Notes under the pieces: generated by a model
The model's input: only the letters and a program-made list of their open reading frames with translations
Told to the model about the DNA's origin: nothing
Databases searched by the model: none
In this document: in pieces, positions 39,168 through 46,395 of the stretch
Layout: the number at the start of each line of letters is the position of its first letter
How positions within the stretch are numbered: position 1 is the first letter of the stretch
Program-made: the position numbers and the translations under genes
Origin: Acinetobacter pittii ANC 4050
GTDB taxonomy: Bacteria; Pseudomonadota; Gammaproteobacteria; Pseudomonadales; Moraxellaceae
NCBI RefSeq assembly: GCF_000399685.1
Contig: NZ_KB976987.1
Coordinates: 3,012,837-3,076,836, forward strand
Direction: 5' to 3'
DNA length: 64,000 nt

Positions 39168-40328
39168 ATGAAAAGAAAAATATTTACTCCGCGCCCAGAC
39201 TGGCAAGTGGAGCATCAAAATATTGGTTTCGATTATTTTAATTTACCTTCTCTTGATGGCTCAATTTACTGGTCAGAAGGGGTTGCGTATGAGTTTACCC
39301 TTAAACAGATTGAACAACTGGAAGATGCGGCAAATGAACTACATCAGATGTGTTTATCGGTAGTAGGAGATCTCATTCAACGCGGGGACTATCCAGCTTA
39401 TTTTCAAATTCCAGAAACAGCCATAAGCCACATTGAACATTCGTGGAAACAAAATGCACCCATGCTCTATGGTCGCTTTGATTTCGCTTACGATGGGCGA
39501 AATATCAAAATGCTGGAATATAACGCAGACACACCGACTGGCTTACTCGAAGCTTCTGTCGCGCAGTGGCTGTGGATAGAACAGGTCTCAGGCATTGCAA
39601 ACCGAGATCAATTCAACAGTATTCATGAAGACCTGATTAAACGCTGGAAGACAATTTTACCGCGTGGTAGCCATGTACATTTTGCTGCCTGTCAGGAAGC
39701 CGGAAGGGAGGACTGGGGTAATTTAGAGTACTTGATGGATACGGCTTATCAAGCTCATCTACAAGTTTCCGAGCTTTCTATGGAAAACATAGGCTGGAAT
39801 GGACAAGATTTTGTTGATCTTCATAATCGCCCCATTCAAAACATATTTAAGCTCTATCCATGGGAATGGATTTGGGAGGAAGCGTTTTCTCAATATATTC
39901 ACCCACAAACACAGTGGATTGAACCCTGCTGGAAAATGTTACTTTCAAATAAAGCGATTTTGGTTGAGCTTTGGAAGCGTTATCCAAACCATCCATTGTT
40001 GGTAGAAACCCATACCTATGACCCGCAACAAATTTTGTCTGGCAAATGGGTGAAAAAGCCGATTTTGGCAAGGGAAGGGGCCAATATTCGAATTTTACAA
40101 GATGGTCACGATCAAGGCTCAGCTTCTGGTAGCTTTCATTTTGATGACTATGACAAATACGGATATGTTGTACAAAAATGGGTAGATACCCCATTATTTT
40201 CAGGACAACTACCTACACTCGGTTTATGGATGGTTGGACATCAATGCGCTGGCATGTCTATTCGTGAAGATTGTTATGACATTATCGGTAATGATGCTCA
40301 CTTTGCAGCACATTATTTTGTCGAGTAA
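39168..40328 (+). CDS. Glutathionylspermidine synthase-like ATP-grasp protein (YgiC-like)
   Basis: 386 aa, the size of E. coli YgiC/YjfC. The sequence shows PMLYGRFDFAYDGRNIKMLEYNADTPTGLLEASVAQW (the GSP synthase C-terminal domain-type core), KPILAREGANIRIL and a C-terminal region ending DIIGNDAHFAAHYFVE. These proteins share the ligase fold of GspS without its amidase half; their substrate is not settled. The upstream lipoprotein is the likely partner. A terminator follows at 40349. Confidence 0.87.
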   Translation: MKRKIFTPRPDWQVEHQNIGFDYFNLPSLDGSIYWSEGVAYEFTLKQIEQLEDAANELHQMCLSVVGDLIQRGDYPAYFQIPETAISHIEHSWKQNAPMLYGRFDFAYDGRNIKMLEYNADTPTGLLEASVAQWLWIEQVSGIANRDQFNSIHEDLIKRWKTILPRGSHVHFAACQEAGREDWGNLEYLMDTAYQAHLQVSELSMENIGWNGQDFVDLHNRPIQNIFKLYPWEWIWEEAFSQYIHPQTQWIEPCWKMLLSNKAILVELWKRYPNHPLLVETHTYDPQQILSGKWVKKPILAREGANIRILQDGHDQGSASGSFHFDDYDKYGYVVQKWVDTPLFSGQLPTLGLWMVGHQCAGMSIREDCYDIIGNDAHFAAHYFVE

Positions 40329-40345
40329 AAACGCATAGAGATTTA

Positions 40346-40375
40346 TAAAAAAGCACTTTAAAAGTGCTTTTTTAT
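40346..40375 (+). terminator. Terminator after the YgiC-like gene
   Basis: AAAGCACTTTA and its complement AAAGTGCTTT form the stem, followed by T residues. Confidence 0.88.
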
Positions 40376-40532
40376 TATGCTTGGTCCGCAATCAAACAGT
40401 GCATTTTAGATATATAACAAATAATGAATATTTATTTTTAAAGCTAAATTAGAACAAAAATTCAAAAATATAATAATTTAATCTCATGAATTTTAAAAAC
40501 ATTATTCTCATTTTCAAAATTAAAAAGTGATA

Positions 40533-40550
40533 TTGGCAAGTTCTTTGCAT
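40533..40550 (+). promoter_or_regulatory. Sigma-54 (RpoN) promoter upstream of the Rieske oxygenase gene
   Basis: TTGGCAAGTTCTTTGCAT has the GG and GC dinucleotides at the required 12-base offset and matches TGGCAYRNNNNTTGCW in almost every position. Transcription is expected to begin near 40560. Sigma-54 control often means response to nitrogen supply, which fits purine catabolism downstream. No enhancer site was identified. Confidence 0.7.
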
Positions 40551-40580
40551 CTCCTAAAAAGAAAAAAGCCTAGATTTTAA

Positions 40581-40606
40581 GGGCTCGCGAGAGCCCTGAT
40601 TTTTTT
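40581..40606 (+). terminator. Terminator-like hairpin just before the Rieske gene (possible attenuator)
   Basis: GGGCTC (40581-40586), loop GCGA, GAGCCC (40591-40596), then TGA and seven T. It ends immediately before the AAGGAG ribosome site (40607-40612). In this position it would stop transcripts from the sigma-54-type promoter about 45 bases in, so it may regulate the operon. Confidence 0.65.
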
Positions 40607-40619
40607 AAGGAGTGATGCT

Positions 40620-41675
40620 ATGAATGCTATTCCAACTTTAACGCCACTTGCCATGCCATGTAACAGCAGTTTTGATGCAAAAGATTGGGAAATTTTATCA
40701 AGTCATTGGTATCCAGTTGCCCGTATTCAAGATGTCTCTACCGCGCCTCAACTCGTCACGCTACTAGACGTCAACATGGCACTTTATAAAACAGAAAGTG
40801 GTGAAATTCATCTGGTCCGAGACATTTGTCCTCATCGCGGTGTTCCTTTAACCAAAGGTTGGGTCGATGGTGATGACATTGTGTGTCCTTATCATGGTCT
40901 ACGCTATAACACCGAAGGCAAATGTATTCAAATACCAGCTCAACCCGAGTTAACCAAAATTTCTGATCGTTTTTCTCTGACCAAATTTCCAGTTGTGCAA
41001 AGATACGGCCTCATTTGGACCAGTATTCATGGTCGTGATATTACTCAAGCCAATATTCCTGTATTAGATACTTGGGACCATGCAGAGCATCAAGCGATTT
41101 TACCGCCTTTTGTGAATATTGGCGGCTCTAGTGGACGTCAACTTGAAGGGTTTATTGATGTCGCTCATTTTGCTTGGGTACATCACAACGCCTTTGCGAG
41201 CCGTGATAATCCCGTCGTCCCTAAATATCACACTGAACGTACTGAATATGGCTTAAAAACGGTCTATATCAGCAATGTCAGTAACTATCCGCATGAGCTA
41301 AAGCATCTCGAACCAGAAGGCTTTTTATGGAAGCGCACCTTTGATGTCTATCCACCTTTTTCAGCCGTGCTTACAGTCGATTTTCCAGAAGGCGGGGTCT
41401 TAAAAATTTTAAATGCCTGCTGTCCTATTTCGAGCAATAAAACCCGTTTATTCGTTCCACTCACCCGTAACTTTGATCAGACAGGTGATTTAGAAAAGGT
41501 ATACGCATTTAATGCTCAAATTTTTGCCGAAGATCAAGACATGATCGAATCACAAAAGCCAGAAGAACTACCGCTTGATTTAATGATGGAAGCACATTTT
41601 GAAGCAGACCGTTCATCAACGACTTATCGACGGATTTTGGCTGAATGGGGACTAAGTAAACGTTATACCGTTTAA
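40620..41675 (+). CDS. Rieske-type non-heme iron oxygenase alpha subunit (HpxD-like candidate)
   Basis: 351 aa. The Rieske [2Fe-2S] motif is at the N-terminus: C70-P-H72 ... C89-P-Y-H92. The mononuclear iron site appears in EGFIDVAHFAWVHHNAF with Asp180, His183 and His188/189. The ribosome site AAGGAG is strong. It is followed by guanine deaminase after 56 bases, and both probably share a sigma-54 promoter. In Klebsiella a Rieske oxygenase (HpxD) of similar size oxidises hypoxanthine, so a purine substrate is a good hypothesis. Alternatives are other small heteroaromatic substrates (VanA-like demethylation). No reductase partner gene is adjacent. Confidence 0.85.
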   Translation: MNAIPTLTPLAMPCNSSFDAKDWEILSSHWYPVARIQDVSTAPQLVTLLDVNMALYKTESGEIHLVRDICPHRGVPLTKGWVDGDDIVCPYHGLRYNTEGKCIQIPAQPELTKISDRFSLTKFPVVQRYGLIWTSIHGRDITQANIPVLDTWDHAEHQAILPPFVNIGGSSGRQLEGFIDVAHFAWVHHNAFASRDNPVVPKYHTERTEYGLKTVYISNVSNYPHELKHLEPEGFLWKRTFDVYPPFSAVLTVDFPEGGVLKILNACCPISSNKTRLFVPLTRNFDQTGDLEKVYAFNAQIFAEDQDMIESQKPEELPLDLMMEAHFEADRSSTTYRRILAEWGLSKRYTV

Positions 41676-41731
41676 ATCTTGGCTAACTGGGGTACAATCA
41701 ACCGAAAAAAGTGAAAATATATAGGCTTTCC

Positions 41732-43057
41732 ATGTCATCGATTGCAAATACCACCGTTGTGCGTGGTCGTTTTTTAGATATTCAACAAACTGTCTCTGAG
41801 CCAACTGATATTCCAAATCAAGTACGTTATTTGGAAGATGGTGTATTGATTAGTGAACATGGAAAAATCAAATGGTTTGGAGCATGGAAAGACGCTCAAG
41901 CGCATCTACCGGCTGGAGTTGAGGTTCAACATTATCCAGAACAATTGATTGTACCTGGCTTTATTGATACCCATATTCACTTCCCACAAACTGAAATGGT
42001 GGGAGCATACGGCGAACAACTTTTAAGCTGGCTCAATACTTATACATTCCCAACTGAAATCCAGTTTCAGGACAAAGCATATGCAAGTGAAATTGCCCAG
42101 TTCTTTGTTCAAGAACTCTTAAAACATGGTACAACCACAGCACTGGTTTTCTGTACAGTCCATCCGGAATCTGTTGATGCCTTATTTGAAGCCGCAGAAC
42201 ACGTTCAGATGCGTTTAATTGCCGGTAAGGTACTCATGGACCGCAATGCCCCTGAAGCGCTGTGTGACACACCAGAAACGGCTTACAGCGACACCAAAAC
42301 ACTCATTGAAAAATGGCATGGTAAAGGCCGTGCTCTGTATGCGATTACGCCACGTTTTGCACCGACCTCTACACCTGAGCAATTAGAAAGAGCAGGGCAG
42401 TTAAAACAAGAATTTCCGGATGTTTACGTACATACGCATTTAAGTGAAAACAAAGATGAAATTGCTTGGGTAAAATCTTTATTTCCTGAACAAGCAGGCT
42501 ATTTAGATGTTTATCAACATTATGGCCTGACTGGTAAGCGTTCTGTATTCGCGCATTGCGTTCACTTAGAAGATGAAGAATGGCAATGCATGCATGATAC
42601 GCAATCTGCTATCGCATTTTGCCCAACTTCAAACTTGTTCTTAGGCAGTGGTTTATTCCCATTGAAAAAAACATGGGAAAAACAAGTAAAAGTGGGCTTG
42701 GGTACAGATATCGGTGCCGGTACATCGTTTAGTTTACTGCAAACCGTTAACGAGGCTTATAAGGTACAGCAGTTACAAGGCGACAAACTTTCAGCTTATG
42801 AAGCGCTCTATCATGCAACTTTAGGTGGAGCAAAAGCGCTTGATTTACAAGATCAGTTAGGCAACTTCAATGTCGGTAAAGAAGCAGACTTTGTTGTATT
42901 GAATCTTAAGCCGACCGCATTACAGCAACTGCGCCAGTCTAAATCCAAATCTGTTGAAGATTCGCTGTTTGCTTTATTCACTTTAGGTGATGACCGTAAT
43001 ATTGAGGCGACTTATATTTATGGAAAACGTGCTTATCAAAAAGAAACAGCCCAATAA
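41732..43057 (+). CDS. guaD: Guanine deaminase
   Basis: Hydrolyses guanine to xanthine and ammonia in the cytoplasm. From the ATG at 41732 it is 441 aa (E. coli 439). Amidohydrolase motifs are present: VPGFIDTHIHFPQTEMVGAYG (metal His pair), THLSENKDEIAWVKSLFP, FAHCVHLEDEEW and GLGTDIGAGTSFSLL (metal Asp). A GTG seven codons upstream (41711) is a possible start but lacks a good ribosome site. It lies behind the Rieske gene; with hpt downstream, the three genes handle purine bases. A terminator-type hairpin follows at 43214. Confidence 0.94.
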   Translation: MSSIANTTVVRGRFLDIQQTVSEPTDIPNQVRYLEDGVLISEHGKIKWFGAWKDAQAHLPAGVEVQHYPEQLIVPGFIDTHIHFPQTEMVGAYGEQLLSWLNTYTFPTEIQFQDKAYASEIAQFFVQELLKHGTTTALVFCTVHPESVDALFEAAEHVQMRLIAGKVLMDRNAPEALCDTPETAYSDTKTLIEKWHGKGRALYAITPRFAPTSTPEQLERAGQLKQEFPDVYVHTHLSENKDEIAWVKSLFPEQAGYLDVYQHYGLTGKRSVFAHCVHLEDEEWQCMHDTQSAIAFCPTSNLFLGSGLFPLKKTWEKQVKVGLGTDIGAGTSFSLLQTVNEAYKVQQLQGDKLSAYEALYHATLGGAKALDLQDQLGNFNVGKEADFVVLNLKPTALQQLRQSKSKSVEDSLFALFTLGDDRNIEATYIYGKRAYQKETAQ

Positions 43058-43169
43058 AAATCGGGTGGTTAAGTTTTTGTTATTATTTGGAATATGTGCT
43101 GTTGTGTTAAAGCGTGATCGACATAATCCGCAAAATGATAAAATTTCAAAGCCATCAAAGGGTGCATGA
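43020..43169 (+). CDS. Possible 49-residue membrane peptide overlapping guaD
   Basis: MENVLIKKKQPNKNRVVKFLLLFGICAVVLKRD... is basic at the start with one hydrophobic segment (about 17-31) and a hydrophilic tail. It starts inside the last codons of guaD in another frame and continues beyond its stop. No Shine-Dalgarno is evident, and I recognise no family. It may be chance. Confidence 0.3.
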   Translation: MENVLIKKKQPNKNRVVKFLLLFGICAVVLKRDRHNPQNDKISKPSKGA

Positions 43170-43213
43170 AACGTCATTTTGCTTTAAAATTTTACCATTA
43201 ACTCAGATTTTCG

Positions 43214-43241
43214 AGGTGTTGCAGGTCAACACCTTTTTTAT
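43214..43241 (+). terminator. Terminator of the Rieske-guaD operon
   Basis: AGGTGTTG (43214-43221) pairs with CAACACCT (43227-43234), then a T run. Confidence 0.87.
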
Positions 43242-43271
43242 TTTTTCTTTTATATCTTGTAGGAATCTGCC

Positions 43272-43799
43272 ATGACTGTTGCAATGAGCATCATGATTTC
43301 AACCGAAGAAATTCAAGCAAAAGTCAAAGAGCTCGGCGAGCAAATTAACGCTCACTATGCAAATAGTGATAAAGAATTAGTCCTTATTGGACTACTTCGT
43401 GGTTCTGTTATTTTCATGGCAGACTTGTGCCGTACCATTACCAAACCGCATGAACTCGACTTCATGACAGTGTCTAGCTACGGCGGTGGTACGACTTCAA
43501 GTCGAGATGTTAAAATCTTAAAAGATCTTGACGGTGAAATACGCGGTAAGGATGTACTGGTTGTTGAAGATATTATCGACTCTGGCAATACCTTAAGCAA
43601 AGTAGTTGAAATGTTGCAAACTCGTGAGCCAAATTCGATTCAACTTTGCACTTTAGTGAGTAAACCATCTCGCCGTGAAATTGATCTCGAAGTTAAATTT
43701 TTAGGTTTTGAAGTAGAAGACAGATTCATTGTGGGCTATGGCCTAGACTACGACCAAAAATATCGCCACTTACCTTTTATTGGTGAAATTGGTTTATAA
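43272..43799 (+). CDS. hpt: Hypoxanthine phosphoribosyltransferase
   Basis: Salvages hypoxanthine (and guanine) to IMP/GMP with PRPP. It is 175 aa. The PRPP-binding motif is VLVVEDIIDSGNTLS; other family segments are LIGLLRGSVIFMADLCR and DFMTVSSYGGGTTSSRDVKILKDLD. TAGGA precedes the ATG at a good distance; an ATG at 43284 or 43290 is possible but less well placed. Monocistronic with flanking terminators; close to guaD, so guanine can be either deaminated or salvaged from the same neighbourhood. Confidence 0.94.
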   Translation: MTVAMSIMISTEEIQAKVKELGEQINAHYANSDKELVLIGLLRGSVIFMADLCRTITKPHELDFMTVSSYGGGTTSSRDVKILKDLDGEIRGKDVLVVEDIIDSGNTLSKVVEMLQTREPNSIQLCTLVSKPSRREIDLEVKFLGFEVEDRFIVGYGLDYDQKYRHLPFIGEIGL

Positions 43800-43811
43800 A
43801 TTTCATAAAAA

Positions 43812-43837
43812 TGGCACCATAAGGTGCTATTTTTTTA
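43812..43837 (+). terminator. Terminator after hpt
   Basis: TGGCACC and GGTGCTA pair (one G-U) with an ATAA loop, followed by seven T. Confidence 0.82.
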
Positions 43838-43971
43838 TATAAAACCTTAGCTTTGAACAAAAAAGACACAAAAAGTCGCAATCTGCTACAGACAAAATAG
43901 ACAGCTCTACCGCACGATAGAATATGAAGCAAAATCATTAACTTCATCAAAAAAACAACTGGAGAACAAAT

Positions 43972-44223
43972 ATGTGGTCACTTATTGTTGCTATTGTGGT
44001 TGGTTTCTTTGCTGGCTTAATCGCTCGCGCTTTGCATCCAGGGGATGATAAAGCAGGTTTCATCGTAACTACCTTGATTGGTATTGCAGGTTCACTTTTA
44101 GCCACTTATGGTGGTCGTTTACTTGGACTTTATGGCGAAAACTCAGCTGCGGGCTTCATCGCATCCGTGATTGGTGCCATCGTTATTTTGTTTATCTACA
44201 ATTTGATTGCACGAAAAAGCTAA
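43972..44223 (+). CDS. GlsB/YeaQ/YmgE family stress-related membrane protein
   Basis: 83 aa with three hydrophobic segments. MWSLIVAIVVGFFAGLIARALHPGDDKAGFIVTTLIGIAGSLLATYGGRLLGL is characteristic of the transglycosylase-associated protein family (YeaQ/YmgE/GlsB), which is induced under general stress in several bacteria. Mechanism unknown. GGAG lies upstream of the ATG. It is monocistronic, with a terminator at 44243. Confidence 0.87.
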   Translation: MWSLIVAIVVGFFAGLIARALHPGDDKAGFIVTTLIGIAGSLLATYGGRLLGLYGENSAAGFIASVIGAIVILFIYNLIARKS

Positions 44224-44242
44224 ACTTTAATTCATTTATAAA

Positions 44243-44269
44243 AAAAGCACCTTGGGGTGCTTTTTTTAA
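44243..44269. terminator. Terminator between the GlsB-like gene and dsbC
   Basis: AAAGCACC / GGTGCTTT with a short loop, flanked by A and T runs; can serve both converging genes. Confidence 0.88.
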
Positions 44270-44275
44270 TTTATT

Positions 44276-44974
44276 TTAAAGGCCTAACTCTTTCCAAACT
44301 GCCTGAATTTCTTCAGCAGAGCGTGCGCCCACCAGCTTAAAACCATTTGCAAAAATTAAGGTAGGAGTGCCATTAAAACCTAGTTTTTTTCCTAATTCCA
44401 AATTACGGTCAATTGGGTTTACACAGCTCGCAGCTATTGGTTTAACCCCTTGCTGAATCAGTTTTTTCCATGAGTAAGATTGATTCGGTGCACACCAAAC
44501 CTGTCTAGAAACCACAATAGACTGAGGCTTTAAAGGATAGATAAAGGTATAAATAGTTACGTCTTTAAGCTTATCGAGTTCAGGTTCAAGCTGCTTGCAA
44601 TAAGGACAGTTTGGATCAGAAAAAACGGCTAAAACATGCTGTCCATTACCTTTGACTGTTTTAATGGCATCTTTTAAAGGCAGCTGTTTCCAATCAATTG
44701 AGTTTTGTCCTAACACCAAATCTTTGGTTAAGTTCTTCTGGTCTTTTAATCTAATCATAGAACCTACAAACATATGCTGCCCATCTTCACCCACATAGAT
44801 GATTTGCTGATCGAGATTAGCGCTATATAGCCCAAGCATTTCGGTTTTCTGAATATTACTAATTTTCAAATTAGGATATTGTTTTTTAATATTTTCCCTA
44901 ACAGTATCTACATTAGCGAAACTCATAGTTGCAGTTAAGCTAAATAACGCCAATATTCCTAATTTTTTAAGCAT
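44276..44974 (-). CDS. dsbC: Thiol:disulfide interchange protein DsbC
   Basis: Periplasmic disulfide isomerase of 232 aa (E. coli precursor 236). Signal peptide MLKKLGILALFSLTATMSFA; N-terminal dimerisation domain to about residue 75; thioredoxin-fold domain with the active site C123-P-Y-C126 (E. coli DsbC has CGYC) in FSDPNCPYCKQLE; a structural Cys pair in VWCAPN and AASCVNP; the cis-Pro loop GTPTLI. The CPYC dipeptide differs from CGYC and may shift redox potential. Monocistronic on the minus strand. Confidence 0.92.
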   Translation of the reverse strand: MLKKLGILALFSLTATMSFANVDTVRENIKKQYPNLKISNIQKTEMLGLYSANLDQQIIYVGEDGQHMFVGSMIRLKDQKNLTKDLVLGQNSIDWKQLPLKDAIKTVKGNGQHVLAVFSDPNCPYCKQLEPELDKLKDVTIYTFIYPLKPQSIVVSRQVWCAPNQSYSWKKLIQQGVKPIAASCVNPIDRNLELGKKLGFNGTPTLIFANGFKLVGARSAEEIQAVWKELGL

Positions 44975-45068
44975 AAAACCGACTCTAGGTAGGAGAGGAG
45001 ATCATTTTAATCAGTTCTGTTTTCAAAAGCTGAATTGATTACCGAGTTATAACCAAACTGCCACTCAT

Positions 45069-46025
45069 TTATGCCAATGTTTCACGTGGAACATAAGTAG
45101 GTTTTAGAATATTAATTTCTACTGATATATGCACAATTTCCTCATGAATCGATAAAGCATGACGAATCTGGTCTGCATTTAAAGAAATATCATCAGTCTC
45201 TAGGGCCAAAATACAAGAAAACTTACCTTTGGCGACTTTCCAAACATGAAGATCCGTAATTTCAAGGTTCTTAGGGAATTCAGCAATTACTTCGCGAATT
45301 TCTTCCACCACTGGATGATCCATTTCTGCATCTAGAAGGGTTTTCCCTGTCTCTTTCATTAAGCTAAGAGACCATTTTGCAACCAAAATAGCACCTAAAA
45401 TCCCTAAAAGTGCATCTAAAAAATCCCATCCGAAATATTTACCTGCGAAAAGCGCAACAATTGCAAAAACAGAAGTTACTGCATCTGCAACCACATGTAA
45501 AAAAGCAGCTTTTTGATTTAAATCATGGTGATAATGCCCATGGTCATGATGGTGATGGTGATGGTGATGGTGCCCATCATCGTGAAGTAACCATGCACAA
45601 ATCAAGTTAATGACCAGACCTAAAATTGCAATAGGAATCGCTTCATTATAAAAAATCTCAACTGGATTAAATAAACGTTGTATCGACTGAAATGCCATAA
45701 AAATAGCGACAACCATCAGCAAAATTGCACTGCTATAGCCCGCTAAAATCTCGATTTTCCAAGTTCCAAAACTAAATCGACGATCTTTGGAGTAATGACG
45801 AGCCGCACGATAAGCAAAATAGGCTAAACCGAGTGCCAACATATGTGAGCTCATATGCCAACCATCAGCCAGAAGCGCCATTGAATTAAAAAACCATCCA
45901 CCGAATATTTCTAACACCATCATGGATGCCGTTAAAATTGTTGCAATCAAAATACGTTTTTGCGCAAGTGGATTTCCTTCATCAAACTGATGTTGATGAT
46001 GACGTGATACACTATGTTCCTGCAT
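45069..46025 (-). CDS. dmeF: Cation diffusion facilitator, DmeF-like metal exporter
   Basis: Inner-membrane metal/H+ antiporter of 318 aa from the ATG at 46025. Six membrane segments; metal-site residues in MALLADGWHMSSHM and HVVADAVTS. A His-rich cytoplasmic loop (nine His in a row, then DHGHYHHD) lies between segments 4 and 5. The C-terminal domain has EITDLHVWKVAKGKFSCI. The divergent neighbour is an RcnR/CsoR-type regulator, the pairing known as dmeR-dmeF for cobalt/nickel efflux. Zinc or another metal is possible. A parS-like site overlaps its last codons. Confidence 0.82.
   Translation of the reverse strand: MQEHSVSRHHQHQFDEGNPLAQKRILIATILTASMMVLEIFGGWFFNSMALLADGWHMSSHMLALGLAYFAYRAARHYSKDRRFSFGTWKIEILAGYSSAILLMVVAIFMAFQSIQRLFNPVEIFYNEAIPIAILGLVINLICAWLLHDDGHHHHHHHHHDHGHYHHDLNQKAAFLHVVADAVTSVFAIVALFAGKYFGWDFLDALLGILGAILVAKWSLSLMKETGKTLLDAEMDHPVVEEIREVIAEFPKNLEITDLHVWKVAKGKFSCILALETDDISLNADQIRHALSIHEEIVHISVEINILKPTYVPRETLA
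45078..45093. other. parS-like ParB-binding site at the end of the CDF gene
   Basis: TGTTTCACGTGGAACA is a perfect 16-base parS consensus match. It encodes part of the last residues (VPRETLA) of the CDF transporter. Confidence 0.88.
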
Positions 46026-46038
46026 AAAATTTAAACCC

Positions 46039-46061
46039 AATATACTCCCTACCAGTATATT
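46039..46061. promoter_or_regulatory. Operator in the dmeF/dmeR divergent promoter
   Basis: AATATACT (46039-46046), spacer CCCTACC, AGTATATT (46054-46061): perfect 8-bp arms. RcnR-family sites share the TACT-(C/G-rich spacer)-AGTA plan. It lies between the divergent start codons of the exporter and the regulator, so one site could control both. Confidence 0.75.
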
Positions 46062-46082
46062 AAATTATACAAGAGAATACAG

Positions 46083-46346
46083 ATGAGTCACATCGGTCAG
46101 GATAAAAAAATAGTTAATCGTGTAAAACGACTAAAAGGGCAAATCAATAGTATTGAGCATGCTGTTGAGCAACCAGATATTTCATGCATAGAAATACTTC
46201 AACAAGTTGCTGCAATTAAAGGGGCAATAAATGGCCTGATGAGTGAATTAATGGAACAGCACTTACACCACCACGTGCTCAAAGAAGCAAAAGTCGATCA
46301 GAATGAATTAGATGAGTTTTTAAAGGTTTTAAAAAGATACGGTTAA
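46083..46346 (+). CDS. dmeR: RcnR/DmeR-type metal-responsive repressor (DUF156/CsoR superfamily)
   Basis: 87 aa, all-helical regulator without classical HTH. Metal-site residues known from E. coli RcnR are all present: His3, Cys35, His60 and His64. MSHIGQDKKIVNRVKRLKGQINSIEHAVEQPDISCIEILQQ is typical of the RcnR/FrmR branch. In FrmR (formaldehyde) the last His is replaced, so the residue set favours Ni/Co sensing. It represses when metal-free in relatives. Divergent from the CDF exporter with a shared operator. A terminator follows at 46355. Confidence 0.88.
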   Translation: MSHIGQDKKIVNRVKRLKGQINSIEHAVEQPDISCIEILQQVAAIKGAINGLMSELMEQHLHHHVLKEAKVDQNELDEFLKVLKRYG

Positions 46347-46354
46347 CAAAATGA

Positions 46355-46393
46355 CTGAATGACACAGCTAAGTGCATCATTCAGAGTTTTTTT
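46355..46393. terminator. Terminator between dmeR and mnmE
   Basis: CTGAATGA (46355-46362) pairs with TCATTCAG (46377-46384), then AG and eight T on the plus strand. It lies before the stop of the convergent mnmE gene. Confidence 0.75.
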
Positions 46394-46395
46394 AA

